DNA from: Kribbella sp. NBC_00382
GTDB lineage: Bacteria > Actinomycetota > Actinomycetes > Propionibacteriales > Kribbellaceae
Assembly (NCBI RefSeq): GCF_036067295.1
Contig: NZ_CP107954.1
Location: 4,836,001 to 4,900,000, forward strand
Direction of reading: 5' to 3'
DNA length: 64,000 nucleotides
Below the pieces are notes generated by a model, which did no database searches, was not told where the DNA came from, and worked only from the letters and a program-made list of their open reading frames with translations. The translations under genes and the position numbers were made by a program. Positions 41,678 to 48,529 of the stretch are shown here, in pieces (the stretch's first letter is position 1; every line of letters starts with the position of its first letter).

Positions 41678-42403
41678 GTGATCGCTAACTCGGCCAGGAT
41701 GTTGCCGCTACTGCTGATCGCCCTTGCCACGCTCGCTTTCGGCCCGCAATCAGCTGTTGCCGCGCCGCCCGCCGCGTCGATGGGGTCGGGGGAGCTGCCA
41801 CCGACGGTCCAGCTGGCGTCGGAGGAGCCACCCTCGCCTCCGGTGGCGTCGGATTCGCCGTCGCCTTCGGAGCCTCCGCCCAGTACGCCGCCGGTCACCC
41901 CGCCCACCACCTCGCCGTCGACTCCGCCGGTCACACCCCCTTCGACGCCACCCACCAGCCCGCCGGCGACGCCACCCAGCACGCCGGGCACCGGATGCCG
42001 GCCATCCGGGGCGCTCGCGATGGGGTGCCCGCCTAAGCCTGGGCGTCCTACGTTGTCCAACCGGCACTTGCCGCCCATTCCGTCGACCGCGCGGGTGGTC
42101 TCGTCCACCCCGTCGGCGACTACGTCCGACCCGGCTCCACCGGTTTGGCGGGGTGGGCCGAGTGACGGGCCCAAGCGCCAGTCGACTGGGGGCGCGGTGG
42201 AGGAGGCTACGGCCCCAGCCAGTGGGGTGACGTTGCCACCGCCGGCGGCGGGCGGAGTACGGGTTGAGGGGGTTGCTCTGGCTCGGAATGCTGCGCCGTT
42301 GCTGCCGTTCGGCGTACTGGGTGGCATCTTCCTGGCGTCCGGCGGCCTACTGCTCGCAGCGGCCGTCCTCCTGCTCCGCCGCCGAGGCAAACACTCCTAC
42401 TGA
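41678..42403 (+). CDS. Pro/Ser/Thr-rich surface protein with C-terminal membrane anchor
   Basis: A 241-residue protein from a GTG. A signal peptide ends near AVAA (about residue 28). Residues 45-105 consist of PPSTPPVTPP-type repeats, a wall-spanning rod, then a Cys pair (GCRP, GCPP) and a low-complexity linker. The C-terminus has a hydrophobic helix followed by RRRGKHSY, the layout of a wall-anchored protein, although the preceding LPFG is not a canonical LPXTG sortase signal. It is likely a cell-surface structural protein. The stop is 34 nt before the next gene's GTG. Confidence 0.7.
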   Translation: MIANSARMLPLLLIALATLAFGPQSAVAAPPAASMGSGELPPTVQLASEEPPSPPVASDSPSPSEPPPSTPPVTPPTTSPSTPPVTPPSTPPTSPPATPPSTPGTGCRPSGALAMGCPPKPGRPTLSNRHLPPIPSTARVVSSTPSATTSDPAPPVWRGGPSDGPKRQSTGGAVEEATAPASGVTLPPPAAGGVRVEGVALARNAAPLLPFGVLGGIFLASGGLLLAAAVLLLRRRGKHSY

Positions 42404-42437
42404 ACCCTGACCGCGGCATGGCGTACCGTGCTCGGTC

Positions 42438-42890
42438 GTGACGATAGATGGGGTGGACAGCGGCGCCGACCGGAGCGCACCAGACGTGTCGTTCGACGAA
42501 CTCCTGGCGATGACACCGCCCTCGATGCGCGACGTCTTCCCCGAAACCCACTGGCAGTTGGGCAAACTCTGGGCCCTCGACCTGCGCGTCGAGCCCGTCG
42601 AGGTGGCCGACCTCCTCTGGATGTTCGACCTCCCCCTCTGGCAACTCAACGGCGAACGCTTCAAGGTCACCCCCAACCAGGTAGCCGCCACCCCCATGAA
42701 CTTCCGCCCCCACTACGAACGAGTCATGGACGCCGACCTGGACTTCCCCATCCACCTGGTCGCCTACCGAGGCCGCCTGGTAGTCCTGGACGGCGTCCAC
42801 CGCCTGCTGAAGGCCCACTTCCTCCGCCGCCGCTGGATAGAAGCCAAAATCGCCACCGCAGCCCAACTTCAGCAATGCACCCCGAGCTAG
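42438..42890 (+). CDS. Small ParB/Srx-like protein of unknown function
   Basis: A 150-residue soluble protein from a GTG. The middle part LVAYRGRLVVLDGVHRLLKA has the DGxHR signature of the ParB N-terminal nuclease/CTPase or sulfiredoxin-like fold, without a helix-turn-helix or second domain. Stand-alone proteins of this type include serine kinases and DNA-modification or repair proteins, but nothing here is specific. It lies alone, and the long hairpin at 42905-43009 follows it after 14 nt. Confidence 0.6.
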   Translation: MTIDGVDSGADRSAPDVSFDELLAMTPPSMRDVFPETHWQLGKLWALDLRVEPVEVADLLWMFDLPLWQLNGERFKVTPNQVAATPMNFRPHYERVMDADLDFPIHLVAYRGRLVVLDGVHRLLKAHFLRRRWIEAKIATAAQLQQCTPS

Positions 42891-42904
42891 GTCGTCGCGG
42901 CGGG

Positions 42905-43009
42905 CCCGGACCGCCACCACTCACAAACCTGCCGTTCCACCCGGGAGCACGCCTGCGCGTGCTTGGCCCGATGCGATCAGTTGAGGTTTGTGAGTGGTGG
43001 CGGTCCGGG
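42905..43009. repeat. 105-nt long-hairpin element between convergent genes
   Basis: Exact 26-bp arms lie at 42905-42930 and 42984-43009. The 53-nt interior has a further 7-bp hairpin, AGCACGC (42946-42952) and GCGTGCT (42957-42963), at its centre. The arms are far longer than a normal terminator and contain no T-run. It lies 14 nt after the ParB-like gene and 91 nt before the 3' end of the OhrR-like gene. It could end both transcripts or be an inserted palindromic element. Confidence 0.8.
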
Positions 43010-43100
43010 TAAGGCACGCCCGGAGCTGCTGACTCCAGTTGCTGGAGGGCTGCGTCGAGGTTGAGCCGGTACGCCGGCACCTGGTGAGCGGCTATGCGCA

Positions 43101-43547
43101 TCAGGTGGTGGCGGCGGCGATTACTCGGGTTAGGGATTTGTGGAGGGCTTCTAGCTCTTCGAGGGTCATGCCTAGGCGGTCGATGATCGCGGGTGGGATC
43201 TTCAGGGCTTCGGTGCGGAGGGACTGGCCGGACTCGGTGAGGGTTACGGCTAGGGAGCGTTCGTCTCGGGGGTCTCGGGCTCGGGTGATGAAGCCGCTTG
43301 ACTCCAGGCGCTTCAGCAAGGGGGAGAGGGTGCCGGGATCCAGTTGGAGCAGGTTGCTGAGTTGCTTCACGGACAACGGTGATTCCTCCCACAGGGCGAG
43401 CATGACCAGGTACTGGGGATGGGTCAGGCCCATGGGGTCCAGTAGCGGGCGGTAGAGGGCGATCACGCTGCGGGAGGCGACCGCTAGTGCGAAGCAGACC
43501 TGGCGGTCCAGGGCTAGTAGGTCGACCTCTTCGGATGTCCCGGGCAT
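43101..43547 (-). CDS. MarR-family regulator, OhrR-like
   Basis: A 148-residue winged-helix protein. The N-terminus, QVCFALAVASRSVIALYRPL with LTHPQYLVMLALWE, matches the OhrR group, including the single redox-sensing Cys (CFALA). The recognition helix region is QLSNLLQLDPGTLSPLLKRL, followed by the wing with RDPRDERS. Such regulators repress hydroperoxide-detoxification genes until the Cys is oxidised. GAAGGAG lies just upstream of the ATG at 43547. No ohr gene is adjacent; the divergent gene is a short basic protein, so the target may differ from the classical one. Confidence 0.87.
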   Translation of the reverse strand: MPGTSEEVDLLALDRQVCFALAVASRSVIALYRPLLDPMGLTHPQYLVMLALWEESPLSVKQLSNLLQLDPGTLSPLLKRLESSGFITRARDPRDERSLAVTLTESGQSLRTEALKIPPAIIDRLGMTLEELEALHKSLTRVIAAATT

Positions 43548-43566
43548 ATCTCTCCTTCGAGCTGTG

Positions 43567-43609
43567 TTGACTACAGTATCAGTTGGTGTACAAACTATTG
43601 CCACACCAA
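43567..43609 (+). promoter_or_regulatory. Divergent promoter with an inverted repeat
   Basis: TTGACT at 43567-43572 and TACAAA at 43589-43594 (16-nt spacer) can serve as -35 and -10 for the plus-strand gene at 43627. An inverted repeat TTGGTGT (43583-43589) and ACACCAA (43603-43609) overlaps the -10 and is a good place for the OhrR-like regulator to bind. Confidence 0.5.
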
Positions 43610-43626
43610 GCAATTGGAGAGACCTG

Positions 43627-43803
43627 ATGAGCAAGAAGATCGACGGCCTGAGCTTGCCGTACCGGATTCGCTGGCGGCTGACCTGGCTGCTGCTGCACAT
43701 CGCCGGCCCCGCGACCCTGCCGGACCACCTCGACCCACGCCGCCGGATGGAGCGCGAACGCGCCGCCCGGGTGGCCCGCTTCCAGGCCGCCCACCACGCC
43801 TGA
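43627..43803 (+). CDS. Short basic protein, OhrR-divergent
   Basis: A 58-residue protein starting MSKKIDGLSLPYRIRWRLTW. A hydrophobic stretch (WLLLHIAGPATL) lies between Arg-rich ends (RRRMERERAARVARF), so it may bind membranes. It is read divergently from the OhrR-like regulator and precedes the nitroreductase gene by 38 nt, probably in the same transcript. GGAGAG lies 6 nt before the ATG. The function is unknown. Confidence 0.6.
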   Translation: MSKKIDGLSLPYRIRWRLTWLLLHIAGPATLPDHLDPRRRMERERAARVARFQAAHHA

Positions 43804-43841
43804 AGAGGCGGTCGGCTGTCCGATAGGGCAGGGTGGGTGAC

Positions 43842-44288
43842 ATGTCATCCTCTGAAGAAGAATATGCCCCCAGTACGACCGGTTGGGTCCGCGAAGCGGT
43901 CGAGAAGATGGTGGAGGCCGGCGACACCAGTGTCGGCGGCTTCAACGGTATGCACGTGGTGCTGATGACCATGCGCGGCGCCAAGTCGGGCAAGCTCCGC
44001 AAGGTACCGGTGATGCGCGTCGAGCACGAAGGCGTGTACGCCGCGGTCGCATCGCTCGGCGGCGCGCCGAAGAACCCGGTCTGGTACTACAACCTCAAGG
44101 TCGACCCCAAGATCCAGCTGCAGGACGGCGAGCGCACCGGCGAGTACGTCGCCCGCGAGATCGAGGGCGACGAGTACAAGCTGTGGTGGAAGCGCTCGGT
44201 CGAGGCCTTCCCGAACTACGCGGAGTACCAGACCAAGACGACCCGGATCATCCCGCTCTTCCTGCTCGAGCCCGTCTCCGGGAACTGA
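43842..44288 (+). CDS. Deazaflavin (F420)-dependent nitroreductase family protein
   Basis: A 148-residue protein of the Ddn/split-barrel type. The sequence GAKSGKLRKVPVMRVEHEGVYAAVASLGGAPKNPVWYYNL carries the family's F420-binding stretch (GxxSGxxRxxP, then GGxxxNPxWYxNL), and FPNYAEYQTKTTRIIPLFLLEP ends it. These enzymes use reduced F420 to reduce quinones or nitro compounds. The ATG at 43842 is preferred, and a GTG 3 codons earlier is an alternative. A terminator follows at 44301-44332. Confidence 0.9.
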   Translation: MSSSEEEYAPSTTGWVREAVEKMVEAGDTSVGGFNGMHVVLMTMRGAKSGKLRKVPVMRVEHEGVYAAVASLGGAPKNPVWYYNLKVDPKIQLQDGERTGEYVAREIEGDEYKLWWKRSVEAFPNYAEYQTKTTRIIPLFLLEPVSGN

Positions 44289-44300
44289 TCCACGCCGCCG

Positions 44301-44332
44301 TCTGGATGACCGGCCGACGTCGGTCATCCAGA
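44301..44332 (+). terminator. Terminator after the nitroreductase gene
   Basis: Arms TCTGGATGACC (44301-44311) and GGTCATCCAGA (44322-44332) form a perfect 11-bp stem with a 10-nt loop that can partly pair further. Confidence 0.75.
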
Positions 44333-44437
44333 GGCGGTCACTGGTTCAGCACCCGCGCCATGAGACCCTGACTCCCTGAAGTCCGGTGCGTTGCGCCCGG
44401 CCGAGTTCTGGGAGTTCTCCTGACCACACACGACGCG

Positions 44438-45166
44438 GTGCGGGAACCGTTCGTCGGGTCGACGCGGTTGCGTCTGGCCGGACTTGCACTGCACGCCTAT
44501 ACCGCGAGCGGAACGGTGCTCGCGTTGCTGATCGTGATCGCGGCGATCGACGGGGACGCGGTCCGCGCGCTCTGGCTCGGCCTGGCCGCGCTCTGGATCG
44601 ACGGCACCGACGGGATGATCGCGCGACGGCTCCGGGTGAAGGAGACGATCCCGTGGTTCGACGGCGCGATGCTCGACAACATCGTCGACTATCTGACGTA
44701 CGCGTTCGCGCCGATCGTGCTGCTCTGGACCGGCGGCTACCTGCCGCACGGCTTCATCGGCGCCGCGCTCGCCGCGTTGCCGCTGCTTGCCTCCAGCTAC
44801 CAGTTCTGCCGCACCGACGCGAAGACGGACGACCACTTCTTCCTGGGCTTCCCGAGCTACTGGAACGTGGTGGCCTTCTACGTCGTCGTGCTCGACCTCG
44901 GCCAGACCGCGACCGGCATCATCCTGCTGACCTGCTCGATCCTGGTCTTCATCCCGATCAAGTACGTCTACCCCTCGCGGACCAAGGCGTTCCGGACCAC
45001 GAACCTGGTCACCACGCTGATCTGGCTCGGCTCGTACGCGGTCCTGCTGACCCAGATGCCGAACCCGAGCGCGATCGTGGTGGCGATCTCGCTGGCCTAT
45101 CTTGTGTACTACGGGGTGCTCAGCCTGTACCTCACCTTCTGGGCCCCCAGACGCAAGGCAGCCTGA
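44438..45166 (+). CDS. CDP-alcohol phosphatidyltransferase, phosphatidylcholine synthase-like
   Basis: A 242-residue protein with about eight hydrophobic helices. The CDP-alcohol motif is present as DGMIARRLRVKE, then FDGAMLDNIVDYLTY (D-G-x2-A-R ... G-x3-D-x3-D), placed near the N-terminus, and the overall size fits Pcs-type enzymes that condense CDP-diacylglycerol with choline. Other alcohol acceptors are possible. The GTG start follows no clear ribosome binding site. It is followed after 1 nt by a DMT permease gene, so the two are co-translated. Confidence 0.8.
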   Translation: MREPFVGSTRLRLAGLALHAYTASGTVLALLIVIAAIDGDAVRALWLGLAALWIDGTDGMIARRLRVKETIPWFDGAMLDNIVDYLTYAFAPIVLLWTGGYLPHGFIGAALAALPLLASSYQFCRTDAKTDDHFFLGFPSYWNVVAFYVVVLDLGQTATGIILLTCSILVFIPIKYVYPSRTKAFRTTNLVTTLIWLGSYAVLLTQMPNPSAIVVAISLAYLVYYGVLSLYLTFWAPRRKAA

Positions 45167-45167
45167 C

Positions 45168-46049
45168 TTGATCCTCGGACTGGGAGCGGCGCTCGGAGCC
45201 GCAGTCGTCTTCGGCATCGCGTCGATCCTGCAGGCGGTCGGTTCCCGCAAGGTGCCGACCGGCTCGGAGCTCGACCCGCGACGCTTCGGCGAGTTCGTCA
45301 TCGCGCTGCTCAAGCAACCGGCCTGGCTCGGCGCCCTCGTGCTCCAGCTGGCCGGCTTCGGACTGCACTTCGTCGCTTTGAGGCTCCTTCCCCTGTACCT
45401 CGCTCAGGCAGGTATCGCGGTCAGCCTCGTGGTCACCGCCTTGCTGGCGACGCGGTTGATGGCGGACAAGCTGTCGGCGATCGAGTGGTCGGCCGTTGTC
45501 GCGGTCTGCGCCGGACTCGGGCTGCTGGCGGTCTCGTCCGGCGACGCGGGGGAGGCCGCCGTCCATCACGGCCTGACGATCGGCGTGATCGTCGGGCTGA
45601 TCGCGATCGCCGTACTCGGTGGCCTGGCGAGCCGTTCCCAGCACGCGAGCGCGACGGCGGCACTCGGGGTGCTCGCGGGATTCGGGTACGCCGGGGTCGC
45701 GATCTCGGCGCGAATGCTCGACGACAGCTCGATCGGCGCGCTGTTCTCCAGCCCCACGACGTACACGCTGCCTGTCTCGGCGGCGCTCGCATTCCTGCTC
45801 TACTCGCTCGCCCTGCAACGCGGCTCGGTGACGCTCGCGACCACCCCGATGATCGCCCTCCAGACGATCACCCCGGCTGCCATCGGCGTCTTCCTCCTCG
45901 ACGACAAGATCCGCGACGGCTGGTGGGCCGGCGCAGCCGCCGGCTTCGCCGTCACCGCGATCGGCGCCCTCATCCTCGTCCGCTTCGAAAGCGTCAAGGA
46001 CGAAGCACCAACCGAGCCGGCCGCCAACCAGGTGGTGGAAGGTACATAA
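45168..46049 (+). CDS. DMT-superfamily permease
   Basis: A 293-residue membrane protein with about ten hydrophobic helices in two repeated halves (first GAALGAAVVFGIASILQAVG; second ALGVLAGFGYAGVAISARML), the layout of EamA/DMT transporters. It starts at a TTG 1 nt after the stop of the phosphatidyltransferase gene; no better start is available, and translational coupling is likely. The substrate is unknown. The C-terminus is acidic and cytoplasmic. Confidence 0.75.
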   Translation: MILGLGAALGAAVVFGIASILQAVGSRKVPTGSELDPRRFGEFVIALLKQPAWLGALVLQLAGFGLHFVALRLLPLYLAQAGIAVSLVVTALLATRLMADKLSAIEWSAVVAVCAGLGLLAVSSGDAGEAAVHHGLTIGVIVGLIAIAVLGGLASRSQHASATAALGVLAGFGYAGVAISARMLDDSSIGALFSSPTTYTLPVSAALAFLLYSLALQRGSVTLATTPMIALQTITPAAIGVFLLDDKIRDGWWAGAAAGFAVTAIGALILVRFESVKDEAPTEPAANQVVEGT

Positions 46050-46189
46050 CCCCCACCCGTATCTCGTGCCGGCGTCTTGAGCCCACCCGAACCGATGGAG
46101 CGGCTGGACCGTTGCGCTGAGCCCCCTCCACTCACCGTGGATGTGAAGCGGGCAAGGGTATGTGGTGGGCTTCGTCAGCAGCCGGTCGC

Positions 46190-47386
46190 CTAGCGCGAGG
46201 GCCATTTCCACGGAGGCTCGTCCAAGGGGCGTTGGCCCTCGAGCACTGTTTGGCCGAATTCCTTCAGTAGTTCGTTGGTGTGGAAGTCGAGCCCGGTCTC
46301 CTCGGCGCCTGCCTGGAGCGCTGACTGGAACGGGCGGGAGTGGGTGACGACAATGACCTGGGTGTCTTTGGCGGCGGTGACGACGAGATTCGCCAGCGCT
46401 GGCAGGAGATCGGGGTGCAGGCTCGTCTCGGGCTCGTTGAGTACGAGGAGGGCCGGTGGTCGTGGTGTCAGCAAGGCGGCCACCCACAACAAGTACCGGA
46501 GCGTCCCGTCGGATAGTTCGGCGCCGGACAGCGGGCGGAGCAATCCGTGCTGGTGGAAGGCGATCTCGAAGCGGCCGGCGTTGTTGCGGATCTCGACCTT
46601 GCTGGCCGGGAACGCTCGCTCGATCGCCGCGTCGAGTCCGCCGCGCGGCCCGATCTCCCGGATCGTCTGGAGAGCGGCCGCCACGTCGGCGCCTTCGGGG
46701 CCGAGGATCGTCGTACGAGTTCCGATCTGTACTTGTCGCGCCGGGGCATCGGCATCCGTGCGCAGATGGTCGTAGAACCGCCACGACCGCATCCGCTCTC
46801 GCAGGGTCAGCAGCTCGGGCGCCCGCTCGGGGTCGGCGAACTCGCTCAGGACGCTGTCGAACGGCTGCAGCGCATGCCCACCGTCGTGCCATTTCCCGTC
46901 GCCGCCCCGGATCCGTACGCCGCCGCCCCCGCGCTCGACCAGCAACGCGGCCGGCCGGAGGAACGGGCCGGCCCAGAGCGCCTCCCGCTTGATCTCCGGA
47001 TCCAGGCTGAAAGCCGACGGCTCCCCGAACTCGCCCTTCAGCGGCTGCGGCAACCCGAAGTCCATGGCATAGCCGTAGTCCTCGGACGCGAACCCCATCC
47101 GCAGGCTGACCGCCTTGCTCCGTACGGTCCCCTGCAACGGCTGCTCGCCCCGCCGAACCGCGTTCGAGATGTTCTCCGGTCCCGCCCACAACGTCGACGG
47201 CAACCCGCCTTCGCGAGCCAGCGCCGCGACCGCGCCGTTCCGCGACGCGTCAGCCAGCAACCTCAAGGCCCGGTACAAACTCGACTTCCCGGTCCCGTTG
47301 GCCCCGGTCACCACGTTGAGCCGCCCCAACGGCATCACCAGCCGCCGCAAGGACCGGTAGTTCTCGATAGCCAACGTGGTCAACAT
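46190..47386 (-). CDS. AAA-type ATPase, DUF2813/AAA_21-like
   Basis: A 398-residue ATPase. It starts MLTTLAIENYRSLRRLVMPL, the hallmark of SMC/RecF-like OLD-type ATPases; Walker A is GANGTGKSS (about 30-38), the signature region is SDGTLRYLLWVAAL, Walker B is LLVLNEPETSLHP and VTHSRPFQ closes the site. There is no nuclease (TOPRIM) domain, so it is the ATPase part only. A longer open frame upstream runs antisense through the Idh/MocA gene. Such proteins act in DNA maintenance or phage defence; no partner is visible. It is divergent from the Idh/MocA gene. Confidence 0.85.
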   Translation of the reverse strand: MLTTLAIENYRSLRRLVMPLGRLNVVTGANGTGKSSLYRALRLLADASRNGAVAALAREGGLPSTLWAGPENISNAVRRGEQPLQGTVRSKAVSLRMGFASEDYGYAMDFGLPQPLKGEFGEPSAFSLDPEIKREALWAGPFLRPAALLVERGGGGVRIRGGDGKWHDGGHALQPFDSVLSEFADPERAPELLTLRERMRSWRFYDHLRTDADAPARQVQIGTRTTILGPEGADVAAALQTIREIGPRGGLDAAIERAFPASKVEIRNNAGRFEIAFHQHGLLRPLSGAELSDGTLRYLLWVAALLTPRPPALLVLNEPETSLHPDLLPALANLVVTAAKDTQVIVVTHSRPFQSALQAGAEETGLDFHTNELLKEFGQTVLEGQRPLDEPPWKWPSR

Positions 47387-47416
47387 GCCAGCCAACGTAG
47401 CCGCCGCCGGGGACAT

Positions 47417-47516
47417 GTCCCGAGCGACAGGACATAGTCCGGTTCCAGCCACCCTGGGACGGATCGCCAGGCGTGGCGCCGCGCTGGACAGCCGACTATG
47501 TCCTGTCGCTCGGGAC
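47417..47516. repeat. 100-nt long-hairpin element between divergent genes
   Basis: Exact 23-bp arms lie at 47417-47439 and 47494-47516. Inside are TCCAGC (47444-47449) with GCTGGA (47483-47488) and CGCCA (47465-47469) with TGGCG (47474-47478), so the whole element can fold as nested stems. It fills most of the 144-nt gap between the starts of the minus-strand ATPase gene and the plus-strand oxidoreductase gene, so it is not a terminator. An inserted element or a shared regulator site are both possible. Confidence 0.8.
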
Positions 47517-47530
47517 GGCAGACTGTCTCC

Positions 47531-48478
47531 ATGACCACACCGATCCGCCTCGGCATCGTCGGGCTCGGCGCGATGGGCCGGCATCTGCTGACCGAAGCTC
47601 TGAGCCACCCGGACTTCACCGTCACCCACGCGGTCGACCTCGCCCCGGCCACCGTCGCCGCTCTCCAGGCCGATCATCCAGACGTCAGCCTCAGTACCTC
47701 GACCGCTGACGTGATCGCGGCCGGTGATGTCGACGCGGTCTACGTCGCGACGCCACCGGCCACGCATGCGGCGCTCGTAGTACCGGCTCTTGAGGCTGGT
47801 CAGGCGGTGTTCTGCGAGAAGCCGCTGGCTGTATCGGCCGCTGATGCCGCGGCGATGCTCGAAGCGGCGGCAGGCAAGGCGGCCGGGGTGAACTTCTCGC
47901 TCTCCGACCGGCAGTCCACCCGGTACGTCGAACAGGCGATCGCGGACGGCCGGGTCGGCGACGTGCTCGGTGTTGAGGTCCGGCTCGCCTTTCCGGTCTG
48001 GCCGCGTGGCTTCCAGGCGGAGGCCACTTGGGTGGGCGGACGCGAACAGGGTGGGTTCGTCCGTGAGGTCTTCTCGCACTTCGCGTATCTCACCGACCGG
48101 CTGCTGGGCCAACTCAGCGCCGTTTATGTCGAGCTGGGGTATCGCGACGACGGTCTCAGCGAGACCTCGGCGTACGGGCTGATGAAGGCGGGGGAGATCC
48201 CGGTCCAGCTGAGCGGCGTCGTCGGCGCAGCCGGGCCGGAGACGTATGAGTGGATCCTGCGAGGGACCAAGCAGTCCTACAAGCTGACCGCCTGGCGCGA
48301 CCTCTTTGTTGCTGAGGGCAATGAATGGCGACCGGTCGAACTCACCGGTGAGCTCGGCTCGGAGGCGACCCGGTTGACGCTGTTCGCCCAGGCGATCCGC
48401 GGCGAGCACCCACGCGATCTGGCCGACTTCGCGGCGGCCGAGCGGGTCCGGCAGGTCGTCGAGGCTTTCCACCTGTAA
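47531..48478 (+). CDS. Gfo/Idh/MocA-family oxidoreductase
   Basis: A 315-residue NAD(P)-dependent oxidoreductase. The Rossmann motif GIVGLGAMGRHLL is near residue 8, VDAVYVATPPATHAALVVPAL and FCEKPLAVS (with the catalytic-type Lys) follow, then the C-terminal alpha/beta domain. Members oxidise sugars, inositols or sugar-like compounds; no specific substrate is implied. The ATG at 47531 gives MTTPIRLGIVG. It is convergent with the ABC exporter operon, separated by a strong terminator. Confidence 0.9.
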   Translation: MTTPIRLGIVGLGAMGRHLLTEALSHPDFTVTHAVDLAPATVAALQADHPDVSLSTSTADVIAAGDVDAVYVATPPATHAALVVPALEAGQAVFCEKPLAVSAADAAAMLEAAAGKAAGVNFSLSDRQSTRYVEQAIADGRVGDVLGVEVRLAFPVWPRGFQAEATWVGGREQGGFVREVFSHFAYLTDRLLGQLSAVYVELGYRDDGLSETSAYGLMKAGEIPVQLSGVVGAAGPETYEWILRGTKQSYKLTAWRDLFVAEGNEWRPVELTGELGSEATRLTLFAQAIRGEHPRDLADFAAAERVRQVVEAFHL

Positions 48479-48484
48479 AGAGAA

Positions 48485-48516
48485 ACCGCCCCGCACCCAA
48501 GCAGGGGCGGGGCGGT
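48485..48516. terminator. Bidirectional terminator
   Basis: ACCGCCCCGC (48485-48494) pairs perfectly with GCGGGGCGGT (48507-48516) around a 12-nt loop. It lies between the convergent oxidoreductase and ABC exporter genes. Confidence 0.8.
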
Positions 48517-48529
48517 CCGACAGCGATCG

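Noticed and set aside
42905..43009. Ordinary rho-independent terminator as sole explanation
   Set aside because: A perfect 26-bp stem with a 53-nt interior and no T-run is outside the usual terminator range, though termination may still be a side effect.
47390..48496. Minus-strand extension of the AAA ATPase
   Set aside because: It is antisense to the Idh/MocA gene; the typical N-terminus MLTTLAIENYRSLR marks the true start at 47386.
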